A program made the position numbers and the translations under genes. The notes beneath the pieces were generated by a model. That model had not been told where the DNA came from. It saw only the letters and a list, made by a program, of their open reading frames with translations, and did no database searches. A stretch of 64,000 bases of DNA from Symbiodinium natans (Eukaryota > Sar > Dinophyceae > Suessiales > Symbiodiniaceae): positions 280,658 to 344,657 of the forward strand of contig CAJNDS010002605.1 of assembly GCA_905221605.1 (NCBI GenBank). The letters are read 5' to 3'. Shown here piece after piece: positions 41,468 to 52,279 of this stretch. Position 1 is the first letter of the stretch, and every line of letters begins with the position of its first letter.

Positions 41468-41705
41468 TAGATTTAGCGAGTATTCTGACTATTCTGACGA
41501 TAATGACTAGTATGACTACGAGTATTAAGACTATTGTGACCCTTACGAGTATTCGTACTATTGTGTCTATTGTGACTATTACGACGATTGCGACGATTAT
41601 GACTAGTACGATTATTACGATTATTACGACCATTACGACAATTACGAGTCGTATTACTATTACGACTGTTATGACGGGTATGACGATAACGAAGATTATG
41701 CCTGT
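41468..41705 (+). repeat. Degenerate (ATTACGACT/ACTATTACG)n tract
   Basis: About 240 bp built from triplets ATT, ACT, ACG, ATG and AGT in irregular order (for example GACTATTACGACGATTGCGA). It keeps reading frames open on both strands with Ile/Thr- or Val/Ile-rich translations. I treat it as a decayed trinucleotide repeat, not a gene. Confidence 0.75.
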
Positions 41706-42018
41706 CAAGTTCTCGGGACTGTTCTGTGCCCGGTGCCCTGTTGTTCAGCTTTCAGGCTACAAGGATCCTGCTACCTGGAACGCTTGCGTTGGGCTTTGGA
41801 GGATCATGCGAGTCATGGGGAGGAAAAAAACCGGGGAAAGCGTAGACCGATTTCGATAGCGTGAAGGCGCTCCCTCCCTCTCCCGCACAGATGGCCTATG
41901 CCAGGGGTGGCAACGAAGGCCAGCGCGCTCGTCGCCATGGCTACTCCAGCAATGTGTTTCGGCAAGAGTGCTAAACTGGCCAGACTCTGAAGGTGCTTAA
42001 GATCAGCAATGTAGGACT

Positions 42019-42222
42019 CACGACGGTGTCTGCCAGCGCCGCGATCCTTCCTGGTAGCAGCATCTTCTTCAGTGCGAGGAGCATGCGGACGGCCGTTGTA
42101 AGAAGGGTCTTTGTCCCTTGTTGAAGGCAAGTGCTGAGAAGGAACATGAGCATGAGTTGGAAACCTACCCTGGTGAAGTCCAAGCTTAGAGGTGCAGAGA
42201 TCACAGCCATTCAGCATGTTTC
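42019..42222 (-). CDS. Membrane-protein exon ending at a GTGAGT splice site
   Basis: Reads 'MAVISAPLSLDFTRVGFQLM' then 'LMFLLSTCLQQGTKTLLTTA' and 'MLLPGRIAALADTV', and stops at a consensus donor CCGTC|GTGAGT near 42023. A central hydrophobic helix (FQLMLMFLLSTCL) is probably membrane-embedded. The upstream exon is probably at 42300-42486. No family is recognised. Confidence 0.45.
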
Positions 42223-42299
42223 AACTCAGCAGAGACCCGAGAATGCTGAGGCATCTAAGCTTCGAAGGGGCAATCCTAGCTCTGAGCGGGAGAAAACCT

Positions 42300-42486
42300 A
42301 ACGCTATGCAGACCCACCGGGCCTTCTTTGCTGGAGGGTCGCCAATGACGTGAGGAGTCCTTTCCCAACGCACGCTGGCTCATTGAGGAAGCACAAAGTC
42401 ACGAAGCCCCCAAGAGCAAGCGGAGAACGAAAGAACAAATCCCGAAACCTCACCTCAATGAGGGCCTTTGCATGTCTGGCCATCAT
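42300..42486 (-). CDS. Upstream exon(s) of the 42-kb membrane gene (tentative)
   Basis: An open stretch from Met at 42486 begins 'MMARHAKALIE', followed by a donor-like GAG|GTGAGG; a second piece 'PACVGKGLLTSLATLQQRRP' comes after an AATGAG acceptor. If both sites are used the intron is about 75 bp. Otherwise it is one open exon. Confidence 0.3.
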
Positions 42487-42499
42487 CCTAAACTCCTAA

Positions 42500-43930
42500 T
42501 CCTAAACCGTATCGCCTAACGTGGTCAGATTGTATAACCCCAAAAGTTTTGGGCTGGTCTGCAGGCCCTGGAAGCCTCCTGGTCCGCCTGGAGGCTTTCT
42601 CCATGCCTTCTCAGGGGGGACTTCACGCAATCAAAAATGGCTTGTTGGTGCCTGCGCACCTTTTTTTTGGCCCTTCCGGACCCGGCCTAGAATACCGCAA
42701 TGCAAAACCTGTCCCGGCAACCTTTGTCTTTAAACCCGAACCCTTACCTCGAGCCGCAGGTGTGTGGGGTCCTGGACCCCCCCACCCCACCCACCCGCCC
42801 TGCCCTGGACACCCCCCCCCCCTACTTCCTCACCTGTTTTTGTTCTTCACATTTTCACCCTGCGATGTCCAGTCTGGGTTGCCTTGCTGCTGCCGGCCCA
42901 GGCCGAGGCGGGTCGCGTAGCAGTGACATGAATCCCCGGCTCCTGGCAGCCCTGGCATGTTGCTCAGGGAACAGCCGCGCCAGATTGCTCCGGCTGGGCA
43001 AGCCTGGCTGTGGCTTTCCGGTTTTGGGGTTTAGGGCTGTTTAGGTGGGGCTTATGGAGCTTGCGGCGATTTATGGCCTACGTGAATCTTCGCCAAACCC
43101 GGCAACCTAGACCCAAAGCTCACCAAACCACAAATAACCTGTTGAACCCATAATTCCTCTTACCCTGTCGGGTTGTTTTCGAGGGCCTGTCGAAGTTCCC
43201 CTCGCAGACAAGGCATCAAGGCCCATCTTCCCAGATCTCTGGGACGATCTCGGCTAGGGTTTAGGGTTCAGGGGTTCAGGGGTTTAGGGGGTTTAGGGGT
43301 TTAGGGGTTTTGGGGTTTTGGGGTTCTAGGCTTTAGAGGTTTAGGGGTTTTGAGGTTTTGAGGTTAGGTTTGGGCTCCTTCATCCCCCCTCTTTCCCACT
43401 TTCTACTTTCCATGTCCCAGGGCTGTGGGTTGCCATGTTCGGCTTTGAGCCGGGCGGGGGGGCCCTTGAGCCCTTGAGCCCGGCAAAGGGGTTCTGCTGC
43501 GAGGTCAAGTCGCCAGACTTCGACCGTGCTCTAAACTGCATTGGACTCCACTACTACGTTTATGTGCTGGCTCTATGTCTTGCGAGATTGAGATTTTACT
43601 TGTCTACTTACTCTATATGCTACACCCTCCTGGAACCCAGCGAGTGGCCCAGTTGCCATGACAGTTGTTTGTGGGGGGGTGAGCGGGGGGCCCTACCCTG
43701 AAGCTGCAGTTTATTGAGTTTACTGGGTTGCTGTTGAGGAACTGAAACTAAGATATCACAGCAAGTGCACCACGTCAGTCAGTAGCTGTCGGGAATGGAG
43801 GAGTGAGGAAGCATCCTAGCTATTCCTTGTACTACGGCATCGTTCCTTCCCCCGGCACTTCTTTTTTTCGCTCACAACTCATCCCGGCGACGCACACGGT
43901 ATGTGGAGAGGATCGCGGCAGATCCATCTT
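42500..43930. other. Gene-poor stretch with degenerate telomere-like tract
   Basis: 43255-43370 is a run of GGGTTTAGGGGTTTAGG, GGTTTTGGGG and GGTTTTGAGG words, decaying with distance. C-rich tracts at 42775-42825. No exon was supported. Confidence 0.45.
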
Positions 43931-44029
43931 CGAGCTCATGGACCTGCGCTTCTCAGAGGAGTGTTGAGGGGATGATAGCCCTGCACTTCAGGATTCCATG
44001 CACAGAAAGACCACCCAACCCCCAACGAA

Positions 44030-44185
44030 ACTAAAGCCATCGGAACTCCCCTCCAGCTCACGCAGCCTGGGTAGAGAAGCTTCGGTTGCCCAGATCTGAG
44101 AGATACCTGGACAGCGTATGCAAGCCCGACTGCTGGAGATCTTCTCAAGAAACGACACTCTCTGCAACAGCTCAAGATATATGCC
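44030..44185 (-). CDS. Possible exon of unknown protein
   Basis: Reads 'IYLELLQRVSFLEKISSSRA' then 'CIRCPGISQIWATEASLPRL' and 'RELEGSSDGFSFVGG'. Helical first part, fair codon use. No family is recognised. Confidence 0.3.
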
Positions 44186-44668
44186 CTAATAAACCCTAAA
44201 TCCAATCAATACAATCACCCCCCAAAGACTCTTAAATCATAGCCCGAATCACCTGGCGGGCTTAGGGTTTCGGGTTCAGGCTGCAGGTTCAGGGTTTAGG
44301 GGTTTCCACGCGGCTCTCCTCTGGTTCGTTCTGGGTTTGGCTTGGGCGGGTACCACGGGGGCACCGTGGGGGTGCCCAAAGATTCCTGAAGCTCGAAGCG
44401 AAGGAAAACGACCAAGAACGTGGAAGGGCCAGGCCTGCCGGTTGCAGCGTGGTGGGACCCAGGCCCATGGGCAGACACCTCGGGCACTGGGCCATTTAGG
44501 GTCAGCAAAGCTGTGCCGTGGCTCAACCTCCAAGTTTTTTTTTCTTGGCACCCTCATCTCTTTGTGACCCTGTTTCAGCTCGGGCCTTCATGTTCTGCGC
44601 GCTTAAAGGTCCTCTGGCATATGATCTTATATCTGTCTGTCCCTCTGTCTACTCTCTTGTTCTTCTTA

Positions 44669-44793
44669 CGATTATTATTACTATTACTATTACTATTACT
44701 ATTATTATTATTATGATTATTATTATTATTCGTCTTCTTCTTCTTCTTCTTCTTCTTCTTCTTCTTCTTCTTCTTCTTCTTCTTCTTCTTCTT

Positions 44794-44824
<31 letters not shown>

Positions 44825-44832
44825 TTCTTATT
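44669..44832 (+). repeat. (ATT/ACT)n then (CTT)n microsatellite
   Basis: ATTATTACTATTACTATT-type sequence to about 44730 changes to about 90 bases of pure CTT, then CTTATTCTTATTC. Confidence 0.95.
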
Positions 44833-45499
44833 CTTCCTCCGCAGGGAATGGGCGGAGATGAGTCTTCCTACTCTCTCTGCCTCTCTCTTTGGGGCTCGCA
44901 AGCAGCAGATCGCTCAAGCCGAGAAAGGGGGGAACAAGATGGGCATGTGCTGCGCCGTATGCAGAACTTAAGTCCACAAACGCCTGGAACACTCTCCGTA
45001 CCCAAGCCTTCTCCATGACACATCCCCACATCTGGGATCTCGCGCAACGGTGCCATTGTGTATCGCCCCCGTCTTAATCAAAGCCTGCGCTTCTCAGGAT
45101 TTCTGGTAGCAGGTGCATGGACTGCGGGACCCTATCGGTTGTGGCTTCCGAGGCTCAAGGGAGTCTTTAGGGCGCTGAGGTTAAGCGCCAGCATCTCTCC
45201 TCCTCTGCTCGTCAAAGGGTCGCACATGCAAGATGAACTAGCCACCTAGGCTTATAATGTGCTGAACCATGTCGTGGGACTGTCAAGTCAGGCTGCTTCT
45301 GTCAATAGTGCCCCGCAAGGCATCGATCTGAACATGAAATGGCTCACCATAGAAGGCTGTGAGATCGGGAAGTTTGCAACTTCATAGTTCTAAAGTACTC
45401 CTACGGGGCGGAGCCCAAGACGTGAGAGACTATCGCATCGTATCACCCGCAACACCTGAAAGCCTTTCAAACCTCAGATCCCCGAGGCTGAACGTGCCC

Positions 45500-46097
45500 A
45501 TCATGAGCTTGTTGTTTCATACTCAGAGTGTCGTTTTTTGGATGACTGGCTGCACGCCTCCAACTGCGTGGTCTGCGTCTCGCGGTTGCCGCCTGCACCG
45601 CGACTCCATATGCGGCAACGATACACGAAGCCTATTTTCGGCAGGGTCCCTGCATCTTGGAACACCACATCTGATGGCATGCAAGCAGGAGAAATGAAAT
45701 TGCCGGCTGTGTTGTTTCGACGGTCTCTCTGCATAGCGTGAAAGCCATGACCTGCATTCGTTTACACTTGTTGCCGGGTATGATGCGCCTCGTGCAGCCC
45801 TTGTCCCGGGAGCAGGAGGTCTCACCAACCTACATCCTACACCCCCCAAAAGTGTCCATATGTGCCCATGACCCCCAAAACGTCTCCCGACAATCCTGCT
45901 GCGAAAGCAGCTTCGGCAAGAAGTCTCCCCAGCAGCCTGACAGCACGACGAGGTCGAAGTCCGGAAGCTCATAAGTCTGCGAGTCGTGGGGCACACGAGG
46001 CCGGATTTCAACTCTGGGGCTGCTATACTGCAGGGCGCTGTAGGACTGGCCCTCAAAGCCTCTTAACTTGCCAGAACGAGACATCACTCTAGCAGCC
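45500..46097 (-). CDS. Multi-exon gene fragment, unknown product
   Basis: The 5' exon, after GCTTTGAG|GG at about 46055, reads 'SYSALQYSSPRVEIRPRVPH' then 'DSQTYELPDFDLVVLSGCWG' and 'DFLPKLLSQQDCRE' (to about 45885). A second exon near 45755-45650 reads 'VMAFTLCRETVETTQPAISF' then 'LLLACHQMW'. A third frame at 45650-45505 ('LPKIGFVYRCRIWSRGAGGN') may follow. 'DFDLVVLSGCWGDF' recalls strand 4 of a Rossmann-type methyltransferase, but there is no Gly-rich motif I in view, so I leave it unassigned. Confidence 0.45.
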
Positions 46098-46165
46098 AAA
46101 AAAAAGGGCATCGAAATGCGAGATGGAAGCCCTCTGCCCACCTCCCCTAAACCCTCCACACTAAG

Positions 46166-46203
46166 GCCTAAACCCTAAACCCTAAACCCTAAACCCTAAA
46201 CCC
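46166..46203 (+). repeat. CCCTAAA array, five units
   Basis: Perfect CCTAAACCC units followed by a C run (46207-46219). Confidence 0.9.
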
Positions 46204-46444
46204 AGTCCCCCCCCCCCCTGCTTATCCTCCTGGAGGGACTCCAAGGTCTCTGTCAGCGGCGTCCGCTTCGCGGGCACCAGGGGGAGGTGCCTTACCATGG
46301 GGGGGCGCTCAGAGGGGCCCCTTTGAGGCCCTTTAAGAGAAGGCTCATTTCAGGGGGCTTTTAAAAGGCCCTGGGGCTCAGGGATGTGCAGGGCTGTTCA
46401 GGGCTGTGGGGTTGGGCTTGGGCCCAACAAAGGGGGACCACGAA

Positions 46445-46585
46445 GCTAGACCAACACCTCTTTGGCAGCCTGAGGATGTCGAAGTGCTTGTCGCCGATGG
46501 CGTGGTGGATGAGCTGGCTCCCTGGCTTCAGCTGAAGAATTTCTCTGACGCTCTTGGCGTCTCAGGCCACGATGGTATGGTCTAG
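46445..46585. CDS. Coding-like exon, strand ambiguous
   Basis: Plus strand: 'LWQPEDVEVLVADGVVDELA' then 'PWLQLKNFSDALGVSGHDGM' and a stop. Minus strand: 'DAKSVREILQLKPGSQLIHH' then 'AIGDKHFDILRLPKRCW'. Both have good texture; the minus frame has more GC-ending codons and fits the strand of neighbours. One is a real exon and the other its shadow. No family is assigned. Confidence 0.4.
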
Positions 46586-46599
46586 AATGGGCGAGGAAT

Positions 46600-46990
46600 T
46601 CACCCTGGTCCGATTGTTGCGCGTGTTGGCGTTTTTTCATTCTACTAGGGGCTTCTATTTGAAAAGCAGAGTGCAGAACGCTAGAGCTTCAGTCTTAAGA
46701 AGAGAACGAAGTGAGCGTGGGAACAGAGTATAGAATCCTTACCAGTAGTAATACTATTATTCCCTAGAGTCTTATTCACATGTACTGGATGATTGGTGCT
46801 CTTGTTCACGGACTTATCATGAAAGCCCAAATAATACGTCCTAAAGGTTTACATGGAGGCTCAATGGTCATGTGCTCACGGTCGCTCATAAGATTCATGC
46901 ATTCGCGAGCTCATTTATAATCTTATTCCCTCTTTAAATATAGTTTATAAAGAGTGAACGTAGTGAGTACAGTGAGTGAATAACATGAAC
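46600..46990. other. AT-rich stretch with GAACGAAGTGAGC words
   Basis: Less GC-rich than the rest of the window. GAACGAAGTGAGCG (about 46704), GAACGTAGTGAGTA (about 46953) and GAACGAAGTGAGCA (about 46999) recur. No exon. Confidence 0.5.
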
Positions 46991-47139
46991 GAACAAGGGA
47001 ACGAAGTGAGCACTATGTTCTTCCTGGTAACGAAGCAGAAGCACAGCCCTGACAACGCCTTGCGGAGAACAAAATACAGCCGAAGAAGCCCGAACCTCAA
47101 ACTGCCCTCCAACCTTAAACCCTGCAAGCACCATCAGCC

Positions 47140-47353
47140 CTGATCCGTATCTAGCCTTGAAACCGTGCTCCTGCAAGCCGAACGGACTCAAAACGGACCC
47201 CACGCGAGGCTTCACAGCAAAGACCGCGCTTCCCTGACGCCCGCGATGATTCCTACATAGCCGATTCAATGTCATAGACTCAGAGAGCAAGCCGAAAACC
47301 CCCATCGTTGGCTGCTGCTGGCCTGCATTGGAGAAGTGGGCCTGATCCTCCAC
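47140..47353 (-). CDS. Possible exon of unknown protein
   Basis: Reads 'EDQAHFSNAGQQQPTMGVFG' then 'LLSESMTLNRLCRNHRGRQG' and 'VKPRVGSVLSPFGLQEHGFK'. The frame stays open to 46934, but the later part enters AT-rich sequence and is unlikely to be coding. Confidence 0.33.
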
Positions 47354-47359
47354 GCTAAC

Positions 47360-48300
47360 AACCTGTGTACAGGATTGCGCTCACATCACCGTTGACCCTG
47401 CGCTCATGCCGAAGCCGTCTGTATTTATCGCGTGCTCCACTGCAAGATCAGTGTGCTGGGATAAGCACAGCACATCTGGTTGCCACAACAGACAAAGTGC
47501 AGCTGCAGCGTCATGGTTTGCATACGATGGAACCTTTCTGTCTTCTGGCATGCCATCGCGCGGTATAAGTGTCCGGAAAGCATGTGCACGAGTTCTTACG
47601 AGCGCACACAGTAGTTCTCAGCATGAGCCCTGGAGCTCCAGAGGTTTATGTGCAGTACTGGTAGCCAGTAGCGGGGGCGGCAATACTTTCTATCATGCGG
47701 CGAAGAATTCAACGCGAGAACCACCTCAAGAACACCGAACCCAATTATTCCAATCCACAGGCCGTGAGAGCCGAAAACCCGCTGAAGAAAAGAACCGAAG
47801 CAGTCAACCTGGAGCTCCCTCCAAGGACCTCAACACCGCCTCAATATGTATGCCAAGGAATCGCAAGGGATCAAATCGAGGAATTAAATCGAGCTTCTTA
47901 GTCTATACCTTGAACCTGAAGCCTAGGACCTCAAGGACCTCAAGACCCCCGGCCCCTTGAATGAATCCTGGCCTCGTGGACAGCGAAGGGGGGAAGAGGG
48001 ATGCGAAGGAACATGGGCAGCGCCCTGCGACGGAATTCGAGCCACGGGTACCTTTCGCACCTGCCTAGAACAGATGAGCACCTACGTGTCACGAACACCA
48101 CAACGCTGTGGACCCTAAACCCCACTGACAACCCCCTACCCTGAACCCCGGAACCCTACCCTTCATCCCCTAAACCCACGAGCCCTAATCCTGAACCCGC
48201 CCCTCTCGGCCTCAACTCGTAGGTTCCCATGCCGGAGCCCACCACCAGCATCCGCACCCTATGGGAGCTCATCAGGAAGTGTCAGGGTTTCGCGGGAACT
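47360..48300. other. Stretch without clearly supported gene
   Basis: The plus strand is open from 47406 to 47960 with mediocre Ser-rich texture. Scattered CCCTAAACCC-like words at 48110-48200. Confidence 0.3.
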
Positions 48301-48499
48301 CAAGATCCTTCAGGGAACCGAATACTCCCTGTTTGTCATACTCATCATACTCAGGTATCTAACCATACTAAAATTTAATCGTATTAACAACACTAATAGC
48401 AGCTTGGGGCTCCCTAGGCCCGGAACCCAGAACAGAACCGAGCTCTGGACCCTCGTGTGTTCGGCGGAAATTCGGTCTTGACGGCTGTGGCGTCCTCGG

Positions 48500-48771
48500 C
48501 CCGGCTGGAGGCGGATTAGGGTTCTGGCCTTCGGGTCCGCCACTTGCAGTGAGAAGAGGATCCATAGCCAGCAATAGACGAATTCGATGGCAATGGCTGC
48601 CAGGAGCCATGAAGCCAACTCGCAATCCGAATGCGACGCACCGGCTATCGCCACGACCATGATAAGAAGGCAGGCTACGACGCGGACGGCGACCGGCGAC
48701 CCATGCCAAAGACTCGGCTTACGCCCCGCCCTGTTGCAGGGCTCTAAAAAAGTTGGCCAGAGCGCCTCCAC
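48500..48771 (-). CDS. Membrane-protein exon, possibly EXS domain
   Basis: Reads 'MEALWPTFLEPCNRAGRKPS', 'AVRVVACLLIMVVAIAGASH' and 'SWLLAAIAIEFVYCWLWILF'. Two clear membrane helices. The order 'W..FL.C.R......L.....' then helix, then 'W......i....YcwlWd' resembles the EXS domain of XPR1/ERD1-type phosphate exporters, where the second helix ends 'YtllWDl.mDW'. The match is from memory of the family pattern and is weak. The downstream part (to 48310) is probably intronic. Confidence 0.35.
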
Positions 48772-48984
48772 AGCAAACTGCCAATTGTACGAGTATCCCC
48801 CTCAGGCCGCCAAACAGCCCAAGCCTAACAAAAATTGTAGGGGGCGAGCAGCTGAATCGAAAGGCTTATAACTTATGACCTTCCGGGGCGAACTCAGAAA
48901 GGCAAGTGAGGGCAAGAACCGCAGCCATCACACAGGTTCCCCGTAAACCCTCCACCCCTCAGCTGGCCCTCGGAGCAAAGCTTG

Positions 48985-49105
48985 TGGCTAGTTCAAGGCT
49001 TTCCGGCCGAGCTGAAGCTGGGCGCGCTGCTTCTTTGTATCTGGCCTCAGGGCTCCAGGCTTTGCGGAGCGCAGGAAACGCTAGAGCCGGTACGCCTGGC
49101 ATGTC
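48985..49105 (-). CDS. Probable exon of unknown protein
   Basis: After ATGCCAG|GC the frame reads 'VPALAFPALRKAWSPEARYK' then 'EAARPASARPESLELATSFA'. Ala/Pro-rich, GC-ending codons. Could be the exon before the membrane exon at 48500-48771. Confidence 0.35.
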
Positions 49106-49377
49106 TGATCACGACCGAGTCGTCGACTTCAGGTCCTAGACACAACGCCTTTCCAGGAAGGGAGCCCACAAATCTGCTAAGCCAACTCCAGGCTTGTCTC
49201 ACACCCAGACCTCCGCATCCAAACCCAAGCTTCAAAGCTCCAAGGCAGGAACCAGATACTTCTTCTGCGGGGATGGGTACATCTGCAAGCCAGCGGTGGC
49301 CTGAATCGGGGTGAGGGCTTTGCAGCGGGGGGATGGTTTAAGGTTTCAGGCTTGCGGAGTTTTGGGGTTTCTACTCG

Positions 49378-49755
49378 CTACTCCGATATGGCAGCACTTT
49401 CGAAGGACCGTTCCGTGCTTTCTTGAGTGGGGTCTCGGGAAAAACGCACCACACTCGACAGTGGCATCGCCCCGAAGGCTGCAGACATGATACAGATTCT
49501 CGCCAAAACTGAGAACACAACCCGGCACTGGTTGAGAAGTAATAAATATGAAGGGTCACAAAAGCTCGATGTTACTGTGCACCTTCCTTCCCCAACAGGG
49601 ATGGCAACAAAACCCAAGAGAGAACGCATAGGCCCCACGTTCTTAGCGAAGCTTCGCAGAGACTCCGGGTCCACCACCGCAGCGTCTGTTATGGCCTGCT
49701 CGATGACCTCCACAAGGAATCTGGCTGTGGGAGATCGGATGAGCGGGGCCGACAC
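49378..49755 (-). CDS. Probable exon of unknown protein
   Basis: Open for 125 codons: 'SPTARFLVEVIEQAITDAAV', 'VDPESLRSFAKNVGPMRSLL', then 'CRVVFSVLARICIMSAAFGA'. Contains one hydrophobic helix. It begins only 67 bases after the apparent end of the GH43 gene; it may be the next gene or, if the GH43 frame is spliced, its last exon. Confidence 0.38.
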   Translation of the reverse strand: MSAPLIRSPTARFLVEVIEQAITDAAVVDPESLRSFAKNVGPMRSLLGFVAIPVGEGRCTVTSSFCDPSYLLLLNQCRVVFSVLARICIMSAAFGAMPLSSVVRFSRDPTQESTERSFESAAISE

Positions 49756-49821
49756 GGATTCACGGCCTTATGAACTTATTATGAGTTGCTGATGCTTATT
49801 CTCTGTCACCATTTCGGGATG

Positions 49822-51385
49822 TCACGAGTCTGCAAAGTACGCATAGTTGACCGGCATTGCAAGTACCTGCCGTGCACCCGCCCGGCGGCTACATTGACTT
49901 CTAGTCCAGTGCCTACAGCCACCCACACTTCTCATGACCAGATTTTTCAGCACGCCGACGGTGGCGCGGAGGCCAACGGTCGCAAGAAGAAGGCCCAGAA
50001 TTCCGAGTGACACCGCGCCATTGACCTGGAATGGCGAGGGCGTCAACTGCAGCCAAAGCCTGTCTTGCACGTGCACTGGGTCGGGGAAGTCCACCCTGGG
50101 CCAGCCTCCATCAACCTCCTCCCACTCCAGCCTTGCAATGTAGGCGCGCCGGTGACAGTTGTGCCCTGCACTGGCGTGCCATACGATGAGGGTGGCACCA
50201 TCAGATGTCAGAGGGAAGGAAGCATGTCCAGGGCCGACCATCTTCACTCGATCCCGTCCATCATATCCCACGATGCCTGTGGAGAGCAAAGGAATGGGCA
50301 GCTTCTCATATGGACCCCAGATGTCCTTTGAGCGTGCGACGCCCTCCGCATAGCTCTCCTGGCAGAACCTGCCGGCCGCAAAGAAGAGGAAGTACCAGCC
50401 TCCACGCAGGATCATCTCGGGACCCTCCACCAAGCTGCCCCCTGACACCCAGCTGTCTACCCACCTCAGCACATCAGCGCACAGGCACTTCACGCTGCTG
50501 TTTACAATTGATTCGGCGTTTGTGGCTGAAAACTGTCTTATTAGACGGAAAACTACTTCTGATTTGGCAGAACATGGCCTTTGACTGCTGAAGTATCTGA
50601 GTTAAGGCCAAAGAAAGCAGGTGCCAGAAGGAATCGTCTGGAAGTCCAGCAGAAGCTACGGCAACTGCAAATCTCAAGATCCTGGACCCCTTCACCTGAA
50701 CCTTTACCCAGGACGAGGCGCCACAGCCCGGTCGAATCAAGCACAACCGCTGGCTGACCCAAGAGAACGATACCGCTGGCATTCACGGAGCACCTCTCAT
50801 CTAGACTCAGTAGTGGTCAACTTGGGGCATAGGGCTTGACTGGCTTAACGCTTCAGTCCTAGGCATTCCCGCGGCGCAGGAACACGATGTCGTTTAGACA
50901 AAGGTACACCAGGCACAAAAGCAGATTTCACATGCAGAAGGCTCAAAGTCGATCGCAAAGACCTTCATGGCTTTGTGGCTCATTATTGACCTGTCTGCAG
51001 TGTGCGCTGTGCTTGGGGCTTGGCTTTTGGAGCTCAGGGAGCTTGTTGAAGGAAGGAGTGAGACCTACTCTAGGGCCTACACGTTGTAGCTGCGTGGGAG
51101 GGAAGGCGCAGATTTCACACCGAGGCGCTGCTGCATCCAAATCCGCGTCACTTTGGCGCCGACGCGGTTGTCGTCCTCGACATGCCGGGCAGTTCCTCCT
51201 CTACAATTCGGGTCCCTTTGTCGAGGAGTACTTTGGCCCGAACTCCCTGCACAGAAAAAGCCCTCAACATCCTCAACTCCCAGTCCGTCTTCCACAGAAG
51301 GTAGGTTCGGCCGTCCGCGTCGCGGAAGAGGTGCGGGTCGATGTCGCCCCCCTTGCTTCGGCCCAGGTCCAGGGTTCCTTGAGCT
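49822..51385 (-). CDS. Glycoside hydrolase family 43 enzyme, four visible exons
   Basis: The exons join in frame. Exon A (about 51352-51286) reads 'GDIDPHLFRDADGRTYLLWK'; the Asp of 'IDP' is the usual pKa-modulating Asp. Exon B (51175-51129) reads 'DDNRVGAKVTRIWMQQ'. Exon C (50793-50728) reads 'SVNASGIVLLGQPAVVLDST'. Exon D (from 50464) reads 'GGSLVEGPEMILRGGWYFLF' then 'FAAGRFCQESYAEGVARSKD'; the Glu of 'VEGPEM' is the usual acid catalyst. 'GPGHASF' and 'RAYIARLEW' follow, as in the family. After 'RLEWEEVDGGWPRV' comes a hydrophobic helix (VSLGILGLLLATVGL) that could be a C-terminal anchor. Introns: A-B 110 bp GA-AG, B-C 335 bp GC-AG, C-D 263 bp GC-AG. The N-terminal exon with the general-base Asp was not found. 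Family members cleave arabinan or xylan. Confidence 0.75.
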
Positions 51386-51399
51386 TCAGATGTAGGGTT

Positions 51400-52040
51400 T
51401 GGGGCTAAAGCCTTTCCAAAACTTTTTGGGGCTTCCGACTTTGGCTGTTCACGGTTTCGGGTTCTTTTTGGTGTTTACCATGGGAGGCCTTTGCTCGTCA
51501 GGCTGTGGAAACTGAAAATCCGAGATGCCCTCCAGCACCTTGGCATCTTGACAGTCCAAAGACCGCAAAGCCCCCCAACAACCCTAGAAGACCCTAAACC
51601 CTACACCTTAAACATCAATTGAAAACTAAGCCCTGAACTCTAAACCCTAAACCCGAAACCTTTGAACCCTAAACCCCCGAAGCCTTGAATCCTAAACCCC
51701 CTGAGACCAAGCCAAGGCTGAGCCTAGGCTCCCTCCCCGCATGACCAGCTGCCTGCCGTCCGCCCCAGGCCCTCAGCCAAGGCCCAGCCAATTCGATGCT
51801 CCCCGGACGGCTGCTTGTCCTTTGCAGCGAAGGCTGTGGAGTGGGCTTTTTGAAGGAAGGGGATAAGACTTGGGTTCAGCTGGGGCTGAAGAAGAGGGGC
51901 AGGGCGCGGCGCATGAGATGCGGGGAGTCATGCAACTAGACACCGCATTGGGCTCGAACTGCCGACGACACCTTGTCACTTGCAGGCGAGAAACGCACCT
52001 GTCATACACACCTGTCTTTCTGACAGCCCATGCAACCCAA
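51400..52040. other. Stretch upstream of GH43 without identified exon
   Basis: Telomere-like words CCCTAAACC at 51590-51675. The missing N-terminal GH43 exon may lie here or further upstream; I could not recognise it. Confidence 0.35.
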
Positions 52041-52045
52041 AAGCC

Positions 52046-52270
52046 TCAACAGCAAAGTTGGGGCGATAAGCTGCGGTCACATCCCAACACCCTCAACTCC
52101 ACCCTCTCCCGGCAACAACAGCATCTCAGACCAGAGTCGCAGAACACCAAAACGTTCAGCAACTGGCTGACCTCCAGCGCCTGGTAAGCGAAAAGCGAGG
52201 CAACTGCTTCTGGCAGCAGAGGATTCTGCAGAGCGGAATCATCATGTGCGCGAGAGTTCGCATTCTCCAA
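52046..52270 (-). CDS. Possible start exon, unknown protein
   Basis: Reads 'MENANSRAHDDSALQNPLLP' then 'EAVASLFAYQALEVSQLLNV' and 'LVF'. Good texture for about 45 codons, then Cys/Arg-rich and poor. It could be the first exon of the GH43 gene or a separate gene. Confidence 0.38.
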   Translation of the reverse strand: MENANSRAHDDSALQNPLLPEAVASLFAYQALEVSQLLNVLVFCDSGLRCCCCRERVELRVLGCDRSLSPQLCC

Positions 52271-52279
52271 ACAATGTGC

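Noticed and set aside
41434-41859. Ile/Thr-rich plus-strand frame
   Set aside because: Most of it is a degenerate ATT/ACT/ACG triplet repeat that keeps all frames open.
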